Positions 1 to 7,939 of a stretch of 39,029 nt of DNA are shown one piece after another. Where the stretch lies: the NCBI RefSeq assembly GCF_011516825.1, contig NZ_WOTA01000028.1, forward strand, positions 1 to 39,029. The letters are read 5' to 3'. The position numbers and the translations under genes are program-made. Below the pieces are notes generated by a model. It saw nothing but the letters and a program-made list of their open reading frames with translations. It was not told the DNA's origin and made no database searches. Within the stretch, counting starts at the first letter, position 1, and every line of letters starts with the position of its first letter. The stretch comes from Acetobacter oeni. Lineage in GTDB: Bacteria > Pseudomonadota > Alphaproteobacteria > Acetobacterales > Acetobacteraceae.

Positions 1-137
1 TGCGCTCGGGTGATTTCAGTCCAGGCCATCTTGATCTCATCAGGTTATCGCAAACCCATGAATCATAACCCGCTGAAATCACTCAACTCATTTTCGGTCA
101 GACACTCAGAGATTTCGGTCTTCTGCCCGGACCCGGC

Positions 138-1175
138 GTGGTGACCGGAAGTCTGAATACGCGTTCGGCGACGATCCTGCGCGAACTTGTGGAGCATTAT
201 CTGCAAACGGGTGATCCGGTGGGCAGTCGCACGCTTGCTCATCGGTTGCCGATGGGTCTGTCGCCGGCGACGGTTCGCAATGTGATGTCGGATCTGACGG
301 AAGCGGGGCTGCTGTTTTCTCCTCACACCTCCGCCGGACGTCTTCCGACTGAAAAGGGACTGCGGCTGTTTGTCGATGGCATGCTCCAGTTCGGCAGTCT
401 CAGCGAGGATGAGCGTGAGGCCATTTCCCGCTCTCTGGAAGCGCGGGGTCGCTCGCTCGAAGGCACGCTTGCCGAAGCCTCGACCATGCTGTCCGGGCTG
501 TCGCAGGCCGCGAGTCTGGTTCTGGCTCCGAAGAGTGAAGGCACCATCAAGCATATCGAATTTGTTGGTCTGGGCGGTAATCGCGCGCTGGTGGTGCTGG
601 TAGGGGCGGACGGTCAGGTTGAAAACCGGGTTATTGAAACGCCGGTTGGCATGCTGTCCTCGACGCTCAATGAAGCGGCCAATTATCTGAATGCGCGTCT
701 GACCGGGCGCACGCTGCCTGAGCTGAGAACCCGGGTCGACGAGGAAATGGCGGCGGACCAGACACATCTCGATCAGCTTGCCACGGAAGTTGTTGCGAGC
801 GGGCTGGCGACATGGAGTGATGAGGGGCGGGGTGGCACGCTGATTATCCGTGGTCAGGGCAATCTGCTGACGGATGTGACGGAAATCGAGCGTCTGTCGA
901 CGATTCAGATGTTGTTTGAGCGGCTGGAAAAGCAGGATGCGATGTTGCGCCTGCTTGAGCTCGCGGAAAACTCAGACGGGGTGCGGATCTTTATCGGCGC
1001 GGAGAGTGGTCTGTTCGGGGTTTCGGGGATGTCGATGGTGGTGGCACCGGCCCGGAATGAATCAAACCGGATCGTGGGGGCGCTCGGGGTGATCGGTCCG
1101 ACACGGCTCAATTACGGGCGTATTATTCCGGTGCTCGATTATACCGCGCGTATTATCGGTCAGATGCTTGGGTAA
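138..1175 (+). CDS. hrcA: Heat-inducible transcription repressor HrcA
   Basis: A 345-residue protein of normal HrcA length. The N-terminal winged-helix part carries the family signature around ETGDPVGSRTL-like residues (here LQTGDPVGSRTLAHRL) and SPATVRNVMSDLTEAGLL. The middle and C-terminal parts are the GAF-like and dimerisation regions, including HIEFVGLGGNRALVVLV and a conserved end, NYGRIIPVLDYTARIIGQML. HrcA is known to repress chaperone genes through CIRCE operators and to need GroEL for folding. The start is GTG at 138; an ATG at 58 is out of frame. I see no CIRCE sequence upstream. grpE, often the next gene, is absent: the gene ends 13 bp from a convergent merR. The function call is secure; its targets lie outside the window. 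Confidence 0.96.
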   Translation: MVTGSLNTRSATILRELVEHYLQTGDPVGSRTLAHRLPMGLSPATVRNVMSDLTEAGLLFSPHTSAGRLPTEKGLRLFVDGMLQFGSLSEDEREAISRSLEARGRSLEGTLAEASTMLSGLSQAASLVLAPKSEGTIKHIEFVGLGGNRALVVLVGADGQVENRVIETPVGMLSSTLNEAANYLNARLTGRTLPELRTRVDEEMAADQTHLDQLATEVVASGLATWSDEGRGGTLIIRGQGNLLTDVTEIERLSTIQMLFERLEKQDAMLRLLELAENSDGVRIFIGAESGLFGVSGMSMVVAPARNESNRIVGALGVIGPTRLNYGRIIPVLDYTARIIGQMLG

Positions 1176-1188
1176 CGTCTGAGTGCTG

Positions 1189-1593
1189 TCAGGCTGCATT
1201 CTGATCGAAGGATTCCAGCAGGGCCTGCTGAATGTTTTCGAGATCGGAGAGCGTGGCGGCGATCGCGGCATTCATGGCGTTGAGATCCCGCATACGGGCC
1301 TGCACTTTTCGGAGCAGCAGCATTTTCTGGGCATGATGTTTGGGATCGGCATCGTAGAGATCGAGATAGTCTTTGATATCACGGAGATGAAATCCCAGCT
1401 GCTTGCCCCGAATGATCAGTCTTACGCGGGCACGGTCCCGGGTTGAGTAGACGCGTGTGGTTCCGTGGCGGGCGGGCGTGAGGAGTCCCTTGTCCTCATA
1501 AAATCTCAGTGAACGCGGGGTTATGTTCAGATCGCGCGCCAGTTCGGTGACGGAAAACGTCTGGTTGCCGGAAGTGTTTTCGTCAGAGGGCAT
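1189..1593 (-). CDS. MerR-family transcriptional regulator (LiuR-like)
   Basis: A 134-residue protein with an N-terminal MerR helix-turn-helix (TELARDLNITPRSLRFYEDKGLL, then RVYSTRDRARVRLIIRGKQLGF) and a C-terminal dimerising coiled coil (about residues 80-125). It lacks the cysteines of metal-sensing MerR proteins, so it fits the branch that controls acyl-CoA degradation, of which LiuR is the known example. It is the last gene of a minus-strand run of five genes beginning with the thiolase, 168 bp after the thioesterase. This position suggests that it controls the fatty-acid locus, perhaps through the palindrome at 7858-7873. The MerR family is clear; the LiuR-like role is inferred from context. 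Confidence 0.88.
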   Translation of the reverse strand: MPSDENTSGNQTFSVTELARDLNITPRSLRFYEDKGLLTPARHGTTRVYSTRDRARVRLIIRGKQLGFHLRDIKDYLDLYDADPKHHAQKMLLLRKVQARMRDLNAMNAAIAATLSDLENIQQALLESFDQNAA

Positions 1594-1761
1594 ATAGGGT
1601 TCCTTACCGGTGCGCCGGTCTGTTTCCGGGATCAGGGTCTGCTGTGGGTGTGTGGCCTGTCATCGATTTACGATAAATTCAGCATGTTCTCCCGGGTGTG
1701 TCAGCCCCGCCAGCTCCTTGCGCGCCGCATACCGGCCTGAGGCTGGTCGTGTGTCTTGCGG

Positions 1762-2262
1762 TCAGGTGGGTTTTCTTAAAAAATCACGAAGTTTCGCTCC
1801 TGTGTCGAAGCCTTCCGGATCAGGTGGTGGTCTTTTGAAGACTGCACTGGTCCGGACAACGGGATTGCCGTCGATCCGGCCGATACCCTGTACGAACACA
1901 GTATTTCGGGTGACGCGGAGCACGTCGGCGCGAAATTCGACCCATGCACCGATTGGGCCTGGCGCGAGAAAATCGACTGTGAGTGAGATGGTTGGCAGGA
2001 TAGGGACCTGAAGATTATTTTCATACATTGCGGTCGTTGCCAGATAGCCGTCACAGATTGTGGCGAGCATGCCACCGTGACAGGTTCCCGCATGGTTGCA
2101 GTGTCTGGGCTCGATCCGGAAGCCGGCGACGAGCCGGTTGTCATCGTCCCTGATGCTGAATGAACCGATGAGGGAATCGAAGCCGGACTCACTGAGCACC
2201 GGCAAAGGCACGAAACCTTTCGGCAGAGGGGCCGCGGGCTCGTTCAGGTCCGTCGCGGACAT
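1762..2262 (-). CDS. PaaI-family hotdog thioesterase
   Basis: About 166 residues when started at the ATG at 2260-2262, which has GAGG nine bases upstream. An in-frame ATG at 2338-2340 would add a 26-residue leader of poor quality and overlap the dehydrogenase gene. The hotdog signature HCNHAGTCHGGMLATICDGY contains the His-Gly-Gly and downstream Asp used by PaaI-type thioesterases, followed by SLTVDFLAPGPIG and RNTVFVQGIGRIDG strands. Such enzymes hydrolyse acyl-CoA and can relieve CoA trapping. The gene lies 74 bp after the acyl-CoA dehydrogenase and before merR, which fits a CoA-recycling role in beta-oxidation. The substrate is unknown. Confidence 0.87.
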   Translation of the reverse strand: MSATDLNEPAAPLPKGFVPLPVLSESGFDSLIGSFSIRDDDNRLVAGFRIEPRHCNHAGTCHGGMLATICDGYLATTAMYENNLQVPILPTISLTVDFLAPGPIGAWVEFRADVLRVTRNTVFVQGIGRIDGNPVVRTSAVFKRPPPDPEGFDTGAKLRDFLRKPT

Positions 2263-2336
2263 ACTATCGATCCTCGTCAGAACGGTGGCTGTCCGTGCTG
2301 TCCGGTCAGGCAGCACGGACACGGGAGGTGAATATA

Positions 2337-4127
2337 TCAAAAGACTTCTTCGGGCAGGCTCATCATGGAGGCTTTCCCGGATTTAATTTTTAGCCAGAGT
2401 GCTGCTGTATCGGGAAGTATGCGATCGTAGAAGAACTGTGCCGAAGTGAGTTTGGCCGCATAAAAGGCTTTGTCGGGGCCTTCCGTATCTGCTTTCGATA
2501 AGGCGATTTTCGCGGTACGTGCCCACAGGTAAGCCTGTGCCACCAGACCAGTCAGGCGAAGGTAATCCGTTGCGGCCGCGGCTGCTTCTTCAGGGTCTGC
2601 CATGCCTTTCTGAGCGATCTGTCCGGTTGCGAGCTGAAGCGCGCCGAAGGCACGTTCCAGCTCTTCCGTCATCTTACCGAGAGCGGGATGGGTTTTGTGC
2701 TGCTCAATAAAACCGGCGACGGGATGGAACAGGCCGCGCAGGTTGCGTCCCATATGCGCGGGCAGCTTGCGCCCGACGAGGTCCAGGGCCTGGATTCCGT
2801 TTGTTCCTTCATAAATCATGGTAATACGGGAATCCCGCGCATACTGTTCGACGCCATGATCGACAATATAACCGTGCCCGCCATAGGTCTGCACGGCCAG
2901 GCTGGCGGCTTCGCTGCCGAGATCCGTGAACAGGGCTTTCACGACGGGTGTCATCAGCGCGACGAAGTCTTCGGCGTTTCGGCATTCTTCATTGTTCCTG
3001 CTGTGTTCGGCAATATCCAGTTCATTGGTCACCCATGTTCCCAGCGCCCGACAACCTTCGGCGATCACGCGCATGGTCATCAGCATCCGGCGCACATCCG
3101 GGTGAACGATGATGGGGTCGGCGGGCAGTTTCGGATACCGGGTGCCTGCGAGTGAGCGGCCCTGGAGGCGATCTTTCGCGTAGGCGACCGCGCTCTGACG
3201 GGAGACTTCGGCAATGCCAAGTCCCTGAATACCGACTCCCAGTCTCTCGCTGTTCATCATCGCGAACATGGCCTGCATGCCTTTGTGCGGCTGCCCCACC
3301 AGCCAGGCTTTCGCATCGTCAAAGCTGAGCTGGCAGGTTGCCGAGCCTTTGATGCCCATTTTATGTTCGAGCGCCGTGCAGACCACGCCGTTACGCGGTC
3401 CGACGCCTCCATCTGCGCGGGGCAGGAATTTCGGCACCAGGAACAGGCTGATTCCCCTGATCCCGGCGGGCGCATCCGGGAGGCGGGCGAGCACCATGTG
3501 GATGATGTTTTCCGTCAGGTCGTGTTCGCCGGCTGAAATGAAAATCTTTGATCCGGTCACGTTCCATGTGCCGTCTCCGGCTGGAACCGCGCGCGTGCGT
3601 ACCAGTCCGAGATCCGTTCCGCACTGCGCTTCGGTGAGGCACATGCTTGCGGACCATGTGCCGGTGATCATTTTTGGCATGTACAAAGATTTCAGCTCTT
3701 CAGATCCGTATTTCCGAAGTGCTGTCATCGCGCCGTTCGTCAGGCCCGGGTAAAGTCCGAAGGACAGGTTGGTCGAGCAGATCATTTCCGAGATCAGCAT
3801 GCCGATGCTTTCGGGGAGGCCCTGGCCGCCATAGTCCGGCGACCCGGTGACGGAAGCCCAGCCGGCTTCACAGAAGCCTGCGTAGGCTTCGCGAAAACCG
3901 GCTGGCGTGCGTACGACGCCGTTTTCGAGGTGGCAGCCTTCCCGGTCGCCGACAACATTCAGCGGCAGCAGCACTTCGGATACGAATTTTCCGGCTTCCT
4001 CCAGCACGGTTTCCATGGTTTCCGCATCGATTTCTGAAAAGGCTTCAAGTTTCGTAATGCGTGTAAAATCATGCAATTCGGTGAGGACAAATTTCATGTC
4101 GCGGAGCGGTGGCGTGTAGGTCTGCAT
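2337..4127 (-). CDS. Acyl-CoA dehydrogenase (long form with C-terminal extension)
   Basis: A 596-residue FAD-dependent acyl-CoA dehydrogenase that catalyses the first beta-oxidation step (trans-2-enoyl-CoA formation). Visible motifs are MCLTEAQCGTDLGLVRT and ITGTWSASM (substrate and flavin region), KIFISAGEHDL, and RITMIYEGTNGIQALDLVGRKL. The Glu of the last motif (about residue 440) matches the catalytic base. The last 140 residues form the extra C-terminal domain seen in long proteobacterial members. The N-terminus (YTPPLRDMKFVLTEL) resembles DmdC-type proteins, so the chain-length or methylmercaptopropionyl substrate cannot be set from sequence. The ATG at 4127 has GGGGAG about seven bases upstream, and it starts 17 bp after the FadN-type gene ends, so the two are probably cotranscribed. 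In role it stands where fadE stands in fadNAE operons. Confidence 0.93.
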   Translation of the reverse strand: MQTYTPPLRDMKFVLTELHDFTRITKLEAFSEIDAETMETVLEEAGKFVSEVLLPLNVVGDREGCHLENGVVRTPAGFREAYAGFCEAGWASVTGSPDYGGQGLPESIGMLISEMICSTNLSFGLYPGLTNGAMTALRKYGSEELKSLYMPKMITGTWSASMCLTEAQCGTDLGLVRTRAVPAGDGTWNVTGSKIFISAGEHDLTENIIHMVLARLPDAPAGIRGISLFLVPKFLPRADGGVGPRNGVVCTALEHKMGIKGSATCQLSFDDAKAWLVGQPHKGMQAMFAMMNSERLGVGIQGLGIAEVSRQSAVAYAKDRLQGRSLAGTRYPKLPADPIIVHPDVRRMLMTMRVIAEGCRALGTWVTNELDIAEHSRNNEECRNAEDFVALMTPVVKALFTDLGSEAASLAVQTYGGHGYIVDHGVEQYARDSRITMIYEGTNGIQALDLVGRKLPAHMGRNLRGLFHPVAGFIEQHKTHPALGKMTEELERAFGALQLATGQIAQKGMADPEEAAAAATDYLRLTGLVAQAYLWARTAKIALSKADTEGPDKAFYAAKLTSAQFFYDRILPDTAALWLKIKSGKASMMSLPEEVF

Positions 4128-4144
4128 TTCTGTCTCCCCTTCGT

Positions 4145-6493
4145 TCAGTTTCTGAGGGGTTTGCCGGTTTCGAGCATGTGTTCGATCCGGTCGAGAGTTG
4201 GGATGGTGTGGATCAGACGCATGAAGGATCTGCTTTCGAGATCCATCATCTGCTGCTCGCTGACGTTTTCCGTCACGTCGTGGCTGCCGCCGGTCAGGAC
4301 CGAGGCAAGTTCTCCGGAGACGATGCGATCGTGAGGGGTAGCCGTGCCCTGTCGGACCATACCGTCCACCGCCATGGTGAAGGCGGTGTATCCGGCTTCT
4401 CCGGGCACGTGGAATTCGGGCTGCTCCGGCGCCACGTAGCCTTCGATCATTGTCAGGGCACGGGTTTTTGCGTCAGCCAGAACGCGGTCACGATTCATCG
4501 TGATTCCGTCGGTCTTTCTCAGAATATGCATCCGCCGTGCTTCGGCGGCGGATTTTGAGACGCGGGCCATTGCGATCATTTCGAAGACTTCGCGGGTGGC
4601 GGGCATTGGTCCCCGGGGCGTGCGCGGGTCGGCCCGGAGGCGCAGCAGCATCTCACCGCAGCCGCCCCAGCCGGGGATCAGCCCGACACCACATTCGACG
4701 AGGCCGGTATAGAGTTCGGCGTGTGCCTGGATCGCGTCCGAATGCAGGATCAGCTCGCACCCGCCGCCCAGCGCCAGGCCTGCCGGTGCGGCGACGACCG
4801 GGAAGGGCGCGTATTTCAGGGCCTTGAGGACTTTCTGACCTTTGAGCACCAGTTTGAGTGTTTCGCTCCAGGCGGCCATGTTGACAGCGAAAAGTGCGAG
4901 GCCGATATTGGCGCCGGCGGAAAAATTGTCGGCATCCGTATAGAGCACCAGGGCTTTGAAATGATCTTTCACATGCGTGATGGCATTTTCGAGGATGGTC
5001 AGGACGTTCTCATCGAACGTGTTCATTTTTGTGGTGATTTCAAAGCAGGCTATGCCGTCGCCAATATCCCACAACGCGCCTGATTTACCGGAGAGAACCG
5101 GTTTGCCACGTTTACGGATGTCGTCCAGCAGCAGGATACCTTCTGCACGGGGAACGGGTTTGTAAGTGCCGGCGGGGGTAAGTTCATGCGGGACGTTATC
5201 CCGCTCCTCATAAAATCGGCCGGTTCCGACTCTGGCGACCAGCGGCGGGACCGGAATATCGAGGGATTGCAGGAGGGTTGCGAAACGGGCTGGCCCGATC
5301 TGGTCGATCAGAGCGAAAGGCCCTTTCTTCCAGTTGAACCCACGCTCCATTGCTTTGTCGATGCCGGCAATGTCATCTGAAATTTCGGGCACAAGCGAGG
5401 CGGCGTAAGCGAGTGTTTCGCCCATCACCTGGCGGGCGCAGGCACCGAGCCGGTCGTCCGAAGTCATGAGGTCTTCAGCGCGTTTCAGATGGGGTGGCAG
5501 GATGAAACGTTCGGAAAGCACATACTCGCCTGTCAACAGGTTAACAGACTCCTTTATTTTCTCGCTGCCTTTTCGATTCAGGCGATAGAATCCGCCTTTT
5601 CCTTTCCGGCCGGTATAGCCGGTTTCGATCATTCTGCCGATGAGCGGGATGTCATCCGCGAAATCACGATAGCGATCGTTTGCGGGCAGGGTGGCTTTCA
5701 TGCTCGCATTGATATGCGGAATGAGATCCACGCCGACCAGGTCGATCAGTCCGAAGATGCCGGTTTTCGGGATTCCGAAGGGTCGGCCGATGACGGCATC
5801 CACCTGTTCTATGGTGAGACCGGAATCGATTGCTGTTTTTACGGCGACCAGCATCCAGAATGTGCCGATGCGATTGGCGATGAAGCCCGGTGTGTCCTTT
5901 GCTTTTACGACGGTCTTTCCAAGAACACAGTCACAGAACGTGGTCAGTTTCGTGACGTGGGTGGGATCGGTTTCCGGCGCGCTCACGATTTCCAGCAGGC
6001 GCATATAGCGGGGAGGGTTAAAAAAATGCGTGACCAGGAAATCTTTTTTAAAAGCCTCCGGCATGCCTTCCGTCAGCGTGTGGAGGGGAATTGTGGAGGT
6101 GTTGGAACTGACCGGGGTGCCGGGATGCCGCACGGCATCAAGTTTTTTATAAAGGGCCTGTTTGAGATCCGGGCGTTCGATGATCGCTTCGAGAATCCAG
6201 TCGCAGCCGGCGACATCCGCGAGATGGTCTTCGATGTTGCCGGGGGTGATCAGTTTCGCCGTGGCGGGGTCCATGAAGGGGGACGGATCGGTTTTCAGCA
6301 TCCGTTCGATCGCGGTTTTTGCCAGGCTGCTGCGATCCCCGCCTTCCGCGCGGTCAAGCAACAGAACCGGCACGCCGGCACTGGCGATATGAGCTGCGAT
6401 GCCGGCTCCCATCACGCCGGCGCCGATGACGCAGACGCGGGAGAGTATGCGGTTTTCCTCTGAAGCCGGGATGGGTTTTACGGACTGGCTCAT
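4145..6493 (-). CDS. fadN: FadN-type 3-hydroxyacyl-CoA dehydrogenase / enoyl-CoA hydratase
   Basis: A 782-residue bifunctional beta-oxidation protein. The NAD-binding hydroxyacyl-CoA dehydrogenase domain comes first (VCVIGAGVMGAGIAAHIASAG near residues 18-38; SSNTSTIPLHTL; THFFNPPRYMRLLEIV), then the dehydrogenase C-terminal domains. The crotonase domain is last (NFSAGANIGLALFAVN and the oxyanion-hole stretch GLALGGGCELILHSDAIQAHAELYTGLVE split over about residues 520-600). This order is the reverse of E. coli FadB and the same as Bacillus FadN; the C-terminal end GKPLRN also matches FadN as I recall it. The start at 6493 overlaps the thiolase stop by one base (TGATG), indicating translational coupling. 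An upstream in-frame ATG at 6541 would lie inside the thiolase gene and is rejected. Confidence 0.94.
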   Translation of the reverse strand: MSQSVKPIPASEENRILSRVCVIGAGVMGAGIAAHIASAGVPVLLLDRAEGGDRSSLAKTAIERMLKTDPSPFMDPATAKLITPGNIEDHLADVAGCDWILEAIIERPDLKQALYKKLDAVRHPGTPVSSNTSTIPLHTLTEGMPEAFKKDFLVTHFFNPPRYMRLLEIVSAPETDPTHVTKLTTFCDCVLGKTVVKAKDTPGFIANRIGTFWMLVAVKTAIDSGLTIEQVDAVIGRPFGIPKTGIFGLIDLVGVDLIPHINASMKATLPANDRYRDFADDIPLIGRMIETGYTGRKGKGGFYRLNRKGSEKIKESVNLLTGEYVLSERFILPPHLKRAEDLMTSDDRLGACARQVMGETLAYAASLVPEISDDIAGIDKAMERGFNWKKGPFALIDQIGPARFATLLQSLDIPVPPLVARVGTGRFYEERDNVPHELTPAGTYKPVPRAEGILLLDDIRKRGKPVLSGKSGALWDIGDGIACFEITTKMNTFDENVLTILENAITHVKDHFKALVLYTDADNFSAGANIGLALFAVNMAAWSETLKLVLKGQKVLKALKYAPFPVVAAPAGLALGGGCELILHSDAIQAHAELYTGLVECGVGLIPGWGGCGEMLLRLRADPRTPRGPMPATREVFEMIAMARVSKSAAEARRMHILRKTDGITMNRDRVLADAKTRALTMIEGYVAPEQPEFHVPGEAGYTAFTMAVDGMVRQGTATPHDRIVSGELASVLTGGSHDVTENVSEQQMMDLESRSFMRLIHTIPTLDRIEHMLETGKPLRN

Positions 6494-7629
6494 CAGATCC
6501 GCTCCATAATCGTGGCGATGCCCTGGCCGCCGCCAATACATTGTGTTGCGAGTGCGTAGCGGGCGTTTTCGCGTTTCAGAATCTGTGCCGCCTTGCCGAC
6601 GATCCGCGCTCCGGTGGCGCCCAGGGGGTGTCCGAGCGCAATGGCGCCCCCGTCGATATTCAGTGTGTCATCGCGCAGTCCGAGTTCGCGGATACAGGCC
6701 AGGGACTGGGAGGCAAAGGCTTCGTTGAGTTCGACGACATCCAGGTCACCGATATTGATCCCGGCGCGGCTCAGTGCTTTTCGGGTGGCCTGCACGGGAC
6801 CGATGCCCATGATTTCCGGTTCGCAGCCGGACACCGCGATTGAGCGGATACGGGCCATTTTCGCAAGTCCGTTACGGTCAGCGTAATTTTCCGAACAGAC
6901 GAGAACGGCGGCGGCACCATCCGTCAGCGGTGAGGAAGTGCCGGCGGTAACGGTGCCTGCCGTGTCGAAAGCCGGTTTGAGTCCGGCGAGGCCTTCTGCC
7001 GTGGTTTCCGGGCGCGGGCAGCCATCTTTTGTGATGGCGCCATCGGGTGTCAGGATTGCTGTGATTTCGTCGGCGAGTCGTCCGGCGCTGACCGCGTCCC
7101 GTGTACGGGTCTGGCTGCGAAGTGCGAACTGTTCCTGCTGTTCCCGACTGATTTCGTATTTTTTCGCGACGTTTTCAGCCGTGAGTCCCATATCCATATA
7201 GACGCCGGGACGTTTTCGCGAAAGCGATGGGTTGGGCATGGGGTTAAAGCCGCCCATCGGCACACGGGTCATGCTTTCGACACCGGCGCAGATAAAGGCC
7301 TCGCCGGCGCCCAGCGCGACAGAGCCTGCCGCGATGTGGACGGACTGCATGGATGATCCGCAAAAGCGGTTGACCGTCACTCCGCCGACGGAAAGGGGCA
7401 GTTCTGCCAGGATGCTGACGATGCGGCCGATGTTGAGGCCCTGTTCGCCTTCGGGGAAGGCGCAGCCGAGGATCAGATCCTCGATATCGGCCGGAGAGAC
7501 GCCGGTGCGTTCAATCAGTGCCCGGACGACCTGGGCCGCGAGATCGTCCGGTCGGGTTCGCACCAGGGTTCCTTTGCGCGCCGGCTGGAATGGCGACCTC
7601 ACATATCCTGCAATGACCACTGAATTCAT
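6493..7629 (-). CDS. fadA: Acetyl-CoA acyltransferase (thiolase)
   Basis: A 378-residue thiolase that cleaves 3-ketoacyl-CoA in the last beta-oxidation step. The nucleophilic cysteine is Cys90 in VNRFCGSSMQSVHIAAGS. The C-terminal motifs ALGHPLGATGAR and TQCIGGGQGIA supply the catalytic His and second Cys. The ATG at 7627-7629 is preceded by GGAGGAG, a near-ideal ribosome binding site; the open frame runs 52 codons further upstream but that part is not thiolase-like. It is first in the minus-strand fatty-acid run and overlaps the FadN-type gene by one base. A degradative rather than biosynthetic thiolase is inferred from this operon. Confidence 0.94.
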   Translation of the reverse strand: MNSVVIAGYVRSPFQPARKGTLVRTRPDDLAAQVVRALIERTGVSPADIEDLILGCAFPEGEQGLNIGRIVSILAELPLSVGGVTVNRFCGSSMQSVHIAAGSVALGAGEAFICAGVESMTRVPMGGFNPMPNPSLSRKRPGVYMDMGLTAENVAKKYEISREQQEQFALRSQTRTRDAVSAGRLADEITAILTPDGAITKDGCPRPETTAEGLAGLKPAFDTAGTVTAGTSSPLTDGAAAVLVCSENYADRNGLAKMARIRSIAVSGCEPEIMGIGPVQATRKALSRAGINIGDLDVVELNEAFASQSLACIRELGLRDDTLNIDGGAIALGHPLGATGARIVGKAAQILKRENARYALATQCIGGGQGIATIMERI

Positions 7630-7706
7630 GAGAAAACTCCTCCGGGTCCGTTTGCCATCCCGCTTTCTGTTATTCTTGTGTGGATGACGTATGCGGAAAC
7701 CAATGC

Positions 7707-7721
7707 ATTCATAACATGAAT
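7707..7721. promoter_or_regulatory. Inverted repeat in the thiolase promoter region
   Basis: ATTCAT-AAC-ATGAAT is a perfect 6-bp inverted repeat with a 3-bp spacer, 78 bp upstream of the thiolase start. Outer arms TGCAT (7704-7708) and ATGCA (7729-7733) add a second level of symmetry. On the minus strand a weak TTTGCA / TATGAA promoter pair overlaps it. It could be a repressor operator for the beta-oxidation genes; no regulator is assigned. Confidence 0.4.
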
Positions 7722-7826
7722 GATACTCATGCAAAGATATTTTCTTTGGTACGCACGATTCCTTGATTTTCGGCTTTATGCTCAAGAGAGCGTGAACGGA
7801 AAAGGGCGGTTGACCGTGAGATTTTC

Positions 7827-7857
7827 TTGCGCACGGCTTTTTTTCTGTGCTTAGAAT
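7827..7857 (+). promoter_or_regulatory. Candidate fadL-fadD promoter
   Basis: TTGCGC (7827-7832) and TAGAAT (7852-7857) are separated by 19 bp, the long spacing common in MerR-controlled promoters. The palindrome at 7858-7873 directly follows the -10 box. Assigned by eye only. Confidence 0.35.
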
Positions 7858-7873
7858 GTAACGTTAACGTCAC
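7858..7873. promoter_or_regulatory. Palindromic putative operator upstream of fadL
   Basis: GTAACGTTAACGTCAC is palindromic at 14 of 16 positions and contains the perfect core ACGTTAACGT (7861-7870). It lies 66 bp before the fadL start in the divergent region between the two fatty-acid transcription units. As far as I recall, ACGT-containing palindromes of this kind are described for LiuR-type MerR regulators, one of which is encoded at 1189-1593. Binding is inferred. Confidence 0.5.
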
Positions 7874-7939
7874 CCAAAAGAAGGTGATCACCGGCAGGCC
7901 GGGCTTTTATGGAAGTCCGGCGCCGGGAAGGAAAAAACA

